Origin: Bacillota bacterium
GTDB lineage: Bacteria > Bacillota > Clostridia > Acetivibrionales > DSM-1351
Direction: 5' to 3'
NCBI GenBank assembly: GCA_023409265.1
Contig: JAEYHZ010000037.1
Location: forward strand, 62,001 to 126,000
DNA length: 64,000 nt
Part shown: piece by piece, positions 1-7,383 of the stretch
Layout: the number at the start of each line of letters is the position of its first letter
Position numbering within the stretch: the first letter of the stretch is position 1
Program-made: the position numbers and the translations under genes
The notes under the pieces: model-generated
The model's input: only the letters and a program-made list of their open reading frames with translations
The model's database searches: none
Told to the model about the DNA's origin: nothing

Positions 1-2
1 CA

Positions 3-905
3 AAGAAGAACTACTACGATATGGGAATACGCACCTTCTGGCTGGACGTGGCAGAGCCTGAATACTCGGTTTATGATTTTGAAAATTACCGTTACCATAT
101 GGGACCAAACCTCCAGATAGGCAATTTATACCCCTTAATGTATGCAAGGACCTTCTTTGACGGCATGGCAAAGGAAGGGCAGGCTAATGTAGTAAATCTG
201 CTGCGCTGTGCCTGGGCAGGTAGTCAGCGATATGGGGCACTGGTATGGTCAGGAGATATAGATTCCAGCTTTGAATCTCTCAGAAACCAATTTAAAGCGG
301 GGCTCAATATGGGCTTGGCAGGTATACCATGGTGGACTACTGATATTGGAGGGTTTCATGGCGGTGACCCAAATGACCCAAAATTTCGAGAATGTATAAT
401 CCGTTGGTTCCAATACGGGGCTTTTTGTCCTGTTTTCAGGCTTCATGGCGATCGTGTCCCGGCAGGAGAACCTCTTGGAACAAGTGGAGGAGGTATGTGT
501 TACAGTGGTGCACCCAACGAGGTATGGAGCTATGGTGATGAGGCCTATGCAATTTTTAAAAAATATATGTATATCCGTGAAAATTTAAGACCATATATTA
601 CAGTACTTATGAGAGAAGCCCACGAAAAAGGAACTCCGCCAATAAGGCCTCTGTTCTATGATTTTCCTGATGACCTGGCATCATGGACAATAGAAGATCA
701 GTATATGTTCGGCCCTGATATGCTGGTTGCACCTGTGCTTTATGAGGGTCAAAGAGAGAGAAGGGTTTACCTTCCGGAAGGTGTCGAATGGATGGAAACT
801 GACACGGGAAAGATTTATAAAGGAGGCTGTTGGATTTGCTGTACTGCAGAACTAGATACCTTACCTTTGTTTATAAAAAATACTGCAGACCTGAAATTTT
901 TCTAA
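3..905 (+). CDS. Glycoside hydrolase family 31 (alpha-xylosidase/alpha-glucosidase type), 3' part only
   Basis: The gene runs in from before the window; the reading frame is open from base 3, so the methionine at base 21 is internal. The fragment is the C-terminal half of a GH31 retaining alpha-glycosidase. WLDVAEPE carries the predicted nucleophile Asp, WSGDID the predicted acid/base Asp, and TTDIGGF is the usual GH31 active-site segment. The end (PDMLVAPVLYEG, then a beta-rich stretch) matches the distal C-terminal domains. There is no signal peptide in the visible part. Substrate, xyloside or glucoside, cannot be decided from the fragment. It ends without a strong terminator and is followed by a riboswitch leader. 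Confidence 0.88.
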   Translation, partial: KKNYYDMGIRTFWLDVAEPEYSVYDFENYRYHMGPNLQIGNLYPLMYARTFFDGMAKEGQANVVNLLRCAWAGSQRYGALVWSGDIDSSFESLRNQFKAGLNMGLAGIPWWTTDIGGFHGGDPNDPKFRECIIRWFQYGAFCPVFRLHGDRVPAGEPLGTSGGGMCYSGAPNEVWSYGDEAYAIFKKYMYIRENLRPYITVLMREAHEKGTPPIRPLFYDFPDDLASWTIEDQYMFGPDMLVAPVLYEGQRERRVYLPEGVEWMETDTGKIYKGGCWICCTAELDTLPLFIKNTADLKFF

Positions 906-1009
906 AAAAATATCTTCTAAATTTAGCATGTATAACTTTCAACATATGAACAAAAATTATTTATAGTTTAATTTAATTGACTAAATTGAATAATTTTGCT
1001 AAACTTAGA

Positions 1010-1132
1010 ACAAGTAAAGGGGAGTAGCTTGAAAGCGATAAAGTCAACAACCGGTTGAAACTTAGCCTGGCTTTATTCTCCACAGTGGAAAGCAAGACCT
1101 TGAATGTTTATTTATACATTCAAGGTTTTTTT
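1010..1132 (+). promoter_or_regulatory. yybP-ykoY (Mn2+) riboswitch with terminator platform
   Basis: The leader of terC contains the hallmark GGGGAGTAGC (1019-1028) and, about 35 nt later, the second conserved segment GCCTGGCTTTA (about 1064-1074). These are the two loop segments that form the Mn2+ pocket in the yybP-ykoY family. A strong intrinsic terminator follows directly (1098-1132), as in transcriptional ON switches, and the downstream gene belongs to TerC, a classic target of this class. Recognition is from motif memory; a covariance search was not run. Confidence 0.85.
1098..1132 (+). terminator. Riboswitch expression-platform terminator
   Basis: A perfect 10-bp stem (1098-1107 with 1116-1125), an 8-nt loop and a T-run (1126-1132). 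It lies between the riboswitch aptamer and terC, so it should stop transcription when the aptamer is unbound. Confidence 0.85.
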
Positions 1133-1141
1133 GTTTGTTTT

Positions 1142-1303
1142 AAGAAATAGTTGAATAATAAATTTCGAAAGTTAAAGCGAGGGATTCTTTTGTTAGGCAA
1201 GGCGGAGGAAGGCACACTAATGCTTTATTGCAACTAGGGACAATGCAGCATAACGGAATATAACCGCTTTTGAATCGGAAGTTTATTATTTGACTGTTCC
1301 TGA
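1142..1303. repeat. Palindromic MITE-like repeat, copy A
   Basis: Imperfect inverted repeat: the left arm (about 1142-1186) matches the reverse complement of the right arm (about 1256-1303), both containing GAATAATAAA- or CAAATAATAAAC-like ends and GTTAAAGCG/TTCAAAAGCGG blocks. The centre carries GGCAAGGCGGAGGAAG and TGCTTTATTGCAAC, which recur in the copies near 19.6 and 21.4 kb. It separates the riboswitch terminator from the terC ribosome binding site. Confidence 0.7.
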
Positions 1304-1330
1304 ACTAAAAATTCATATCAGGAGGCTGAA

Positions 1331-2194
1331 ATGTCAACAAAAAAAGCTATAAAATTTGTTTTGTTGTGGATTGGACTTGCTATACTATTTAATCTTGGTG
1401 TATTCTTCATTGAAGGATCTCATAAAGCATTGGAGTTTTTAGGCGGATACATGATTGAGCTCAGTTTGAGCGTAGATAACCTGTTTCTGTTTCTGATACT
1501 TTTTACAAGCTTTGGAATAAAGCCCCAGTATCAGCGAAGGGTATTAAACTATGGAATATTGGGAGCAATAGTTCTCAGACTGATTTTCATACTGCTGGGA
1601 ATAACCATAATTAATAAAATTCACTGGATATTGTATATATTCGGAATTATTCTTATCATCAGTGGAGCCAAGATGATGTTCAGTGGTGAAGAGGCTGGAG
1701 ACCACAAGGATAGCAAGGTGTTAAAGCTACTTGGCAAAGTGTTGCCGGTTACCGATACTATGCATGAAGAAAAGTTCTTCGTAAAAATAGATAAGGTGCT
1801 CCATGCAACTCCATTATTTGCAATACTTGTGTTGATCGAATTTTCAGATATTCTTTTTGCTATAGACTCGATCCCTGCTATTTTCTCCATTTCGACGGAT
1901 CCTTTTATAGTTTATACATCAAATATATTTGCTATTTTAGGACTCAGAAGCCTCTACTTTGTATTGGCTGCAATGCAGGAGAAGTTCAAATATGTTAAGT
2001 TTGGTGTTGCTCTGATACTTATGTTTACGGGAGTTAAGCTGGGAATACTATTCTTTGGCCTGGAAATACCAATAGTATATTCACTGCTTACAATATTCAC
2101 AATACTGGCAGGCAGCGTAGTTGTTTCACTACTTGTTAACAAGCATCAGGAAAAAAAAGAAAAAGAAATTGAACTTAAAAAAGTTGATCTTTAA
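1331..2194 (+). CDS. TerC family integral membrane protein (predicted Mn2+ exporter, Alx/YkoY type)
   Basis: 287 residues with about eight hydrophobic segments. The TerC signatures are visible: LSVDNLFLFLILF early and EFSDILFAIDSIPAI in the middle, whose intramembrane Asp residues are conserved in this family. Members such as B. subtilis YkoY/MeeF and E. coli Alx export Mn2+ and are controlled by yybP-ykoY riboswitches, exactly as seen upstream here. ATG is preceded by CAGGAGG at a good distance. The C-terminus is a short Lys/Glu-rich cytoplasmic tail. It is monocistronic, closed by a strong terminator. Confidence 0.9.
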   Translation: MSTKKAIKFVLLWIGLAILFNLGVFFIEGSHKALEFLGGYMIELSLSVDNLFLFLILFTSFGIKPQYQRRVLNYGILGAIVLRLIFILLGITIINKIHWILYIFGIILIISGAKMMFSGEEAGDHKDSKVLKLLGKVLPVTDTMHEEKFFVKIDKVLHATPLFAILVLIEFSDILFAIDSIPAIFSISTDPFIVYTSNIFAILGLRSLYFVLAAMQEKFKYVKFGVALILMFTGVKLGILFFGLEIPIVYSLLTIFTILAGSVVVSLLVNKHQEKKEKEIELKKVDL

Positions 2195-2220
2195 TTTTCA
2201 TTGATTAGTTGTGTAAAATA

Positions 2221-2260
2221 AACTCAGGGGCTTTTGCGAGCCCCTGAGTTTATTTTTTTT
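2221..2260 (+). terminator. Bidirectional terminator after terC
   Basis: A 12-bp stem (2221-2232 with 2239-2250) and 6-nt loop, followed by a T-rich tract to 2260. The small minus-strand gene ends inside this T tract, so the hairpin probably serves both convergent genes. Confidence 0.85.
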
Positions 2261-2384
2261 AGCAATCATGATGGTCACGACCACCACAGAAGCAGCAGAG
2301 CAAGATGATAATAATTATAATGACGAATATAAAATTGTCATCAAAACAGTTATTTGTGCCTTTACCTCCAAATAAACCACCCAT
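2259..2384 (-). CDS. Small Gly/Cys/His-rich membrane peptide (41 aa)
   Basis: An unbroken 41-codon frame starts ATG on the minus strand with GGAGGGAG about 10 nt upstream. Its layout is a glycine-rich head (MGGLFGGKG), one very hydrophobic helix of consecutive isoleucines (FVIIIIIILL) and a Cys/His tail (CCFCGG, DHHDC). The layout recalls tiny YjcZ/YtzL-type sporulation membrane peptides of Firmicutes, but I cannot assign a family. It converges on terC across a shared terminator. Its function is unknown. Confidence 0.6.
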   Translation of the reverse strand: MGGLFGGKGTNNCFDDNFIFVIIIIIILLCCFCGGRDHHDC

Positions 2385-2600
2385 AAATAAACACTCCCTC
2401 CAAATTAATAATTATTATGATTTTAAGTAGTCATGGATAAAATTCACTTCCAACAAAAGGTTGTAACCTGGAATTTTATCCAGCTAATAACATACTATTC
2501 AACAAGTATTTTTTTGTTACAAATAAAAAATTAAAAGTGCAAACCATTATTTTTTGTAATTAATATAATAAACTAGAAGAATTTACGTGAGGTGTATTTG

Positions 2601-2996
2601 ATGAGTTTATTCAAAAAGAAATCACATCATAATGCCAGGTATACGAAAGAGCCCGCCGTTGTTAATGATACGGATAAACCAATTTTTAAAATGGATTTTC
2701 AGCAGTATATAGGCCAGACCGTAACTGTATTTGTAAATGCCGGAGGTGAAGTAGGAAAAGGCTTTACGGGTGTGTTAATGGGCCACACCGCTACATATAT
2801 AAAACTTCTGATTGTACCGGCAATTCCGCCGGCCTGCTCTTTGGGCAATGCATGCCGCACCAATAACGGAAATATTCTTTTTTGTGCGTTATGCCCCTTT
2901 AATAAAAATGCATCCGTGGGATCAGTAGCAGTTATTCCTGTAACGAGTATTGCAGCTTTTGTGCATAACACATTGGGCTCCAGATCCTCTTTTTAA
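2601..2996 (+). CDS. Hypothetical protein, LSm/spore-coat-like small domain
   Basis: 131 residues. I chose the ATG at 2601 because GAGGTG sits 6-7 nt upstream; an in-frame GTG at 2592 has no spaced ribosome site. After a basic head (SLFKKKSHH) the core reads IGQTVTVFVNAGG then GFTGVLMG, a short beta-rich pattern like the small clostridial proteins with an LSm-like fold that often accompany spore functions. A cysteine cluster (ACSLGNAC, FCALCPF) follows. There is no signal peptide or clear helix. Promoter-like AT-rich DNA precedes it. Function not assigned. Confidence 0.7.
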   Translation: MSLFKKKSHHNARYTKEPAVVNDTDKPIFKMDFQQYIGQTVTVFVNAGGEVGKGFTGVLMGHTATYIKLLIVPAIPPACSLGNACRTNNGNILFCALCPFNKNASVGSVAVIPVTSIAAFVHNTLGSRSSF

Positions 2997-3073
2997 ATGG
3001 TAAATTTATGTGAATTAATGTAGACTTATTGTGATAAAATTACATATGACTATTAATGAAAAAGGCAGGATTT

Positions 3074-4417
3074 ATGAACCGTATTGATAAAATAATTTAC
3101 CCTGAAAATGTTGGTTATATTATTGATAAGCTTAATGAAAGAGGTTTTGAGGCATTTTTGGTTGGTGGCTGTGTAAGAGATTCCATACTGGGAAAAACTC
3201 CATATGATTGGGATATCACAACAAATGCACGACCTGAAACAGTAAAGAATATATTTGATAAAACATATGATACCGGTATAAAACATGGTACCGTCAGTGT
3301 AGCAGTAGACAATGTTTTTTTTGAGGTAACCACATATCGGATAGATGGGGAATATAAAGATTCCAGAAGACCGGAGAATGTGAGCTTCACATCCAGTTTG
3401 AGAGCGGATTTGGCAAGAAGGGATTTTACCATTAACGCCATGGCCTATAATCCCCAAACAGGCCTGGTCGATTATTTTGACGGCTTAAAGGATCTACAGG
3501 AAAGACAAATAAAAGCTGTTGGAAACCCCGGTCTGAGATTTCTTGAAGATGCCCTGAGAATGTTAAGGGCAATAAGATTTAGCGCCCAGCTGGGATTCAG
3601 TATTGAAAAAGGCACTTTTATGGCTATCACTGAAAACTCGGGCTCAATAAGAAATATAAGCAGGGAAAGAATAAGAGATGAGGTTAATAAATTAATAACC
3701 TCGCCAAATCCCTCATGCTTTAACAATTTGTATAAATCCGGGCTTTTAGCTCATATAATGCCTGAATTTGTTCCCTGCTATTCAACTGAACAGAATAATC
3801 CCTATCATGTTTATAATGTTGCGGAACATATAATACACACAGTTGAAGCCGTTGAAAGCACCGGCATTCTCAGATGGACAATGCTTTTGCACGACATTGG
3901 GAAGCCAGCCAGAAAGACTACCGATGAAAAGGGGATAGACCATTTTTACGGACATCCTGAGGTCAGTACCCGGATGGCGGATAGAATACTGAATGACTTA
4001 CGGTTTGATAAGGATTCAATAAAAAAGATACTAACTTTAGTTAAATACCATGATATCGATATATTTGATACTAAAAGGTCTGTCAGAAGGGTTGCAAATA
4101 AGGTAGGAGAAAACCTGTTTCTGCAGCTAATCGAGGTACAGAGAGCTGATGCAATGGGTCAAAATCCTGTTTTTCTGGACAAAACTCTCGAAAAGTTGGA
4201 TAATATTAAGCGTATTTATTCTGAAATAAAAGAGAGACACGAATGTTTGAGTTTGTCACAACTGGCTTTAAACGGGGATGATCTGATTTCACTGGGAATG
4301 AAACCGGGGAAAGAAATGAAGGAAGTACTTAACTATCTTTTTGAGTTAGTATTGGAAAACCCTGAACTAAACGAACGGGACAAACTTATTGAATTAGCTG
4401 GAAAACGTATTTTATGA
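3074..4417 (+). CDS. cca: tRNA nucleotidyltransferase (CCA-adding enzyme) with HD domain
   Basis: 447 residues from the ATG at 3074, preferred over the ATG at 3056 because GCAGGA lies just before it. The class II nucleotidyltransferase head is clear: FLVGGCVRDSILG, then the catalytic DWDIT pair of Asp residues, RRDFTINAMAY, and the EDALRMLRAIRFSAQLGF segment used for nucleotide selection. A middle helical tRNA-binding region is followed by an HD motif (MLLHDIGKPARKT). The enzyme repairs or adds the 3'-CCA end of tRNAs. The next gene starts 12 nt downstream, so the two are probably co-transcribed. Confidence 0.92.
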   Translation: MNRIDKIIYPENVGYIIDKLNERGFEAFLVGGCVRDSILGKTPYDWDITTNARPETVKNIFDKTYDTGIKHGTVSVAVDNVFFEVTTYRIDGEYKDSRRPENVSFTSSLRADLARRDFTINAMAYNPQTGLVDYFDGLKDLQERQIKAVGNPGLRFLEDALRMLRAIRFSAQLGFSIEKGTFMAITENSGSIRNISRERIRDEVNKLITSPNPSCFNNLYKSGLLAHIMPEFVPCYSTEQNNPYHVYNVAEHIIHTVEAVESTGILRWTMLLHDIGKPARKTTDEKGIDHFYGHPEVSTRMADRILNDLRFDKDSIKKILTLVKYHDIDIFDTKRSVRRVANKVGENLFLQLIEVQRADAMGQNPVFLDKTLEKLDNIKRIYSEIKERHECLSLSQLALNGDDLISLGMKPGKEMKEVLNYLFELVLENPELNERDKLIELAGKRIL

Positions 4418-4429
4418 GGAGTGTAGGAC

Positions 4430-5158
4430 TTGACAGGACTTGGAACAATAGTTAATGCTGGAGTGGTAATCGCAGGTGGCGTTACCGGAACGCTGCTGAG
4501 GAGTGGTATACCCGAAAAATATAAAAAAATTGTTATGCAGGGAATAGGTTTATCGGTTTTATTCATAGGAATATCCGGAACAATTAAAGAGATGATAACA
4601 ATTGTCAACGGCAACAAGCTGGACAGGCAGTTCGTCATGCTGATGATTTTCAGTCTGGTTATCGGGGGATTAATCGGAGAAGTTCTAAAAATTGAAAAGA
4701 GGCTTGAAAACGTGGGCCTCTGGTTTCAAAGGAAGATTCCGTCAAAAGGCGGATCGTTTTCTGATGGTTTTGTTACGGCCAGCCTTGTTTATTGTGTAGG
4801 TGCAATGGCTATTGTTGGGGCGCTGGAAGATGGCTTGTCGGGAAACCCCTCTACTTTATTTGCAAAATCAATCCTTGATGGTGTGAGCGCTGTCATATTT
4901 GCAGCTACTCTTGGCATCGGTGTGGCTTTTTCAGCAGTTCCGGTATTTATATACCAGGGAGGAATAACACTGCTGGCCGGACTTGTACAGCCGTGGCTGA
5001 CAGAGACGGTTATTTCACAGATGTCATTGGTAGGAGGAATATTGATTTTTGCAATAGGAATTAACCTTCTTGAAATTAAAAAGATAAATGTGGGAAATTT
5101 GCTTCCTGCTGTTTTTATTCCTGTACTGTATTACTTGATAAGCACTGCTTTTCATTAA
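4430..5158 (+). CDS. DUF554 family membrane protein
   Basis: 242 residues starting at TTG 4430, chosen because GAGGAG lies 8 nt upstream and no ATG fits. About six to seven hydrophobic segments. The family pattern is visible in GTIVNAGVVIAGGVTG at the N-terminus and in SKSILDGVSA-like (FAKSILDGVSAVIFA) and SLVGGILIFAIGINLL later. DUF554 proteins (YdfK, YqgA) are putative transporters of unknown substrate. It follows cca by 12 nt. Confidence 0.88.
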   Translation: MTGLGTIVNAGVVIAGGVTGTLLRSGIPEKYKKIVMQGIGLSVLFIGISGTIKEMITIVNGNKLDRQFVMLMIFSLVIGGLIGEVLKIEKRLENVGLWFQRKIPSKGGSFSDGFVTASLVYCVGAMAIVGALEDGLSGNPSTLFAKSILDGVSAVIFAATLGIGVAFSAVPVFIYQGGITLLAGLVQPWLTETVISQMSLVGGILIFAIGINLLEIKKINVGNLLPAVFIPVLYYLISTAFH

Positions 5159-5200
5159 TGGTGTGCAGTAAAAAAAATTAATATTTTTTGAGTAAAAAGG

Positions 5201-5229
5201 TTGACAAAACTCTTAATGCACTTTATAAT
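5201..5229 (+). promoter_or_regulatory. Sigma-A type promoter for the tRNA-Gly pair
   Basis: Perfect TTGACA (5201-5206), 17-nt spacer and perfect TATAAT (5224-5229), placed about 20 nt before the first tRNA. Confidence 0.9.
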
Positions 5230-5249
5230 AACTTTTGCGTGATAGTAAT

Positions 5250-5324
5250 GCGGGTTTAACTCAGCGGTAGAGTGTCACCTTGCCAAGGTGAAAGTCGAGA
5301 GTTCGAATCTCTTAACCCGCTCCA
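5250..5324 (+). tRNA. tRNA-Gly (GCC)
   Basis: Full cloverleaf: acceptor GCGGGTT/AACCCGC, D arm, anticodon stem TCACC/GGTGA with loop TTGCCAA (anticodon GCC), T arm GAGAG-TTCGAAT-CTCTT, and an encoded CCA end. Confidence 0.96.
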
Positions 5325-5331
5325 TACTCTC

Positions 5332-5405
5332 GCGGGTGTAGTTCAATGGTAGAACATCAGCCTTCCAAGCTGATTGCGTGGGTCCGATTCCCATCACCCG
5401 CTCCA
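5332..5405 (+). tRNA. tRNA-Gly (TCC)
   Basis: Acceptor GCGGGTG/CACCCGC, anticodon stem TCAGC/GCTGA with loop CTTCCAA (anticodon TCC), a T arm and an encoded CCA end. It is 7 nt behind tRNA-Gly(GCC) and shares its promoter and terminator; together the pair reads the glycine codons. Confidence 0.96.
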
Positions 5406-5415
5406 ATAAGAAGGG

Positions 5416-5441
5416 CTGTTCCTCAATGGAACAGTTTTTTT
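5416..5441 (+). terminator. Terminator of the tRNA-Gly operon
   Basis: A 7-bp stem CTGTTCC/GGAACAG with a 5-nt loop, followed by seven T residues. Confidence 0.9.
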
Positions 5442-5670
5442 ATGTTTATGCAAAAATTTCCCGGATTAATCACAAAGTATTAACGCATTTCTTCAACCAT
5501 GCGGAATATCGCTTTTTCACTTAAGAAAATACAGTCTGTAACTTTCTGGTACAACATGGTAAAATTAAATATATTTTTAAAATTTATATGATATAAAGTC
5601 ATACAAAGCATTTATTTGTAAAAGTCACCAATATGTAATTGTTCTTAAAAGTCGGTGAGAAGAGAATCAT

Positions 5671-5741
5671 GCCTTATCTGGCTCACAGTAAGTGCGTGTT
5701 TAAATTTGTGCTATTATTGTGAGCCGGAAAGGCTAAAGGTA
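5671..5741 (+). promoter_or_regulatory. Conserved hairpin leader, copy 1 (before patatin gene)
   Basis: GCCTTATCTGGCTCAC (5671-5686) pairs with GTGAGCCGGAAAGGC (5719-5733). GGTAC follows 5 nt before the ATG. The 3' arm and its 15-nt distance from GGAAAG to the start codon match two other leaders at 43.7 and 48.1 kb. The rest of 5442-5670 is AT-rich with nothing recognised. Confidence 0.6.
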
Positions 5742-5746
5742 CTCAC

Positions 5747-6727
5747 ATGGGAAAAATAAAAGTTTTATCAATTGACGGCGGAGGTATTAGAGGAATACTA
5801 CCTGCAATGATTCTGGCAAAAGTTGAAGAAATGACCGGTAAACCTGTATGTCAGATGTTTGACCTTATAGCCGGAACCTCCACTGGAGCTATAATAGCCC
5901 TGGCTTTAACAATGCCTTCCAGGGACAATAAAAATCTGCCTGCATACAGTGCCAGCCAATTGGTAAACCTCTATACCGAAAAGGGCAACAAGATATTCTC
6001 TACCAATATTTTGCATAAAATTGCTACATTGGATGGAGTAGCAGACGAAAAATATAAATCCTCGGGTATTGAGTCGGTTTTAAAACAATATTTCGGGACA
6101 GCAATGCTATCGGATGCCTTGACTCCACTACTTGTTCCTGCCTATGAAATAGGTCTTAGAACACCGTTTTTCTTTAAAAGCCGCCATGCTAAAAATCCTG
6201 AAAAGGAAAACTATGATTATCTCATGTGGCAGGTTGCAAGGGCGACCTCGGCAGCGCCTACATACTTTGAACCCTTTAAACTTGAGACAAAACAGGAACA
6301 TGGTGCAGATTACTTTTCCTTTATTGACGGAGGTGTTTATGCCAATAATCCGGCAATGTGCGCTTTTGCTGAAGCCAGGGTCATGTTCGGCAGTGATGAT
6401 GATATACTGATGATGTCACTTGGAACAGGTGAACTCAGCAGAGGAATCCCCTATGAGGAAGCAAAGGACTGGGGGCTTATCAACTGGGCCAAACCGATGC
6501 TGGGAATAGTGTTTGACGGAGTAAGCGATACCGTAGACTATCAGTTGAGACAGCTGCTTGCAGATAATAGATATTACAGGATTCAGGCGAGCCTGGCTGA
6601 GCTTGGCAAGGGAATTGATGATGCAAGTGATGAAAATATACACCAGTTGAAACTCCTTGGTCAGAAGACAATCGAAGAGTGGCAGAGGGGCGGGAAGTTG
6701 GAAAAACTGTGCAGCCTTTTAGTTTAG
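5747..6727 (+). CDS. Patatin-like phospholipase
   Basis: 326 residues, a full-length bacterial patatin domain. Near the N-terminus GGGIRG forms the oxyanion loop. GTSTG (about residues 44-48) carries the nucleophile Ser, and DGGVYANNP holds the Asp of the Ser-Asp dyad. The family hydrolyses acyl chains from membrane lipids. There is no signal peptide, so it is cytosolic or membrane-peripheral. Similar proteins (CapV) act as effectors in CBASS phage defence, but no cyclase or CBASS ancillary gene is adjacent here, so a housekeeping lipase is equally likely. Translation starts just behind the shared hairpin leader. Confidence 0.9.
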   Translation: MGKIKVLSIDGGGIRGILPAMILAKVEEMTGKPVCQMFDLIAGTSTGAIIALALTMPSRDNKNLPAYSASQLVNLYTEKGNKIFSTNILHKIATLDGVADEKYKSSGIESVLKQYFGTAMLSDALTPLLVPAYEIGLRTPFFFKSRHAKNPEKENYDYLMWQVARATSAAPTYFEPFKLETKQEHGADYFSFIDGGVYANNPAMCAFAEARVMFGSDDDILMMSLGTGELSRGIPYEEAKDWGLINWAKPMLGIVFDGVSDTVDYQLRQLLADNRYYRIQASLAELGKGIDDASDENIHQLKLLGQKTIEEWQRGGKLEKLCSLLV

Positions 6728-6822
6728 AATATTCCGAATACAGGCGGACGCTAAGATAGGATTTGGTGAATCAGGTATGGAGATTTATTCAATACTTATT
6801 AATAAAGAGGTCGTTTAATTGA

Positions 6823-7202
6823 ATGGTAAAATATATGGAAATTAAAATCAGACAACTAATGGAATATGATAAACCTCTGGTAATGGAATTAAATGCAACT
6901 GATGACTTAAGGCCGGAAGGTATACTGGAGAGGGGTACTAAATACTGGGGTGCATTTGAAAATGACAAACTTGTAGGAGTTATCGGCTGCGAACATCAAA
7001 ACTGCTATGGTTTGCTCAGAAGTGCACTGGTTGATAAACAATTTAGAAACATGGGGACAAAGTTGGTGTTTAAAGAAGTAGCGGTTGAGGAAGCAGTAAA
7101 AAACTTATCAGTACTCCACAGGTTAAACTGTTTGAGACACTTGGGTGCCTTCCCGCAGAAGTTGCTTATAAAATTAAACTTGAGGATATTCAGACCGAAT
7201 AG
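6823..7202 (+). pseudogene. GNAT family N-acetyltransferase, split by a -1 frameshift
   Basis: The frame opened at 6823 gives a GNAT N-terminal part (EIKIRQLMEYD, then WGAFENDKLVGVIGCE, then LVDKQFRNMG, the acetyl-CoA loop region). After about residue 94 it turns into unrelated sequence. The expected GNAT ending (VKLFETLGCLPAEVAYKIK) lies in the -1 frame and stops at 7200-7202. The switch point is a six-A run at 7098-7103, read as gtA AAA AAC. It is either a decayed gene or one that needs -1 slippage at this heptamer. The A/T-rich stretch to 7314 holds nothing else recognised. Confidence 0.65.
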
Positions 7203-7314
7203 CTTTTTGGCTACAGAATTATTTAGTATTTAATTCTACACTAAAACAGCTTGTACAAGATAATTCATCAATTTAAGAGAATTGTCTGCAAATTATTTCG
7301 TAAAAACCAGAATG

Positions 7315-7343
7315 TTGTGAATACATTACTTATAGAATATACT
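7315..7343 (+). promoter_or_regulatory. Candidate sigma-A promoter for hppA
   Basis: TTGTGA (7315-7320), 17-nt spacer, TATACT (7338-7343), about 40 nt before the ribosome site. Confidence 0.5.
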
Positions 7344-7383
7344 GTACGATTTTTTAGCCATTATGGTAAAAGGAGGCCGGTAC

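Noticed and set aside
5671..5741. Known riboswitch (c-di-GMP, THF or purine) before the patatin gene
   Set aside because: The conserved part is only the hairpin arms and start-proximal bases; no aptamer core motif of those classes is present.
5747..7202. CBASS defence operon (patatin plus neighbour)
   Set aside because: No CD-NTase, Cap2/Cap3 or HORMA gene nearby; the neighbour is a broken GNAT.
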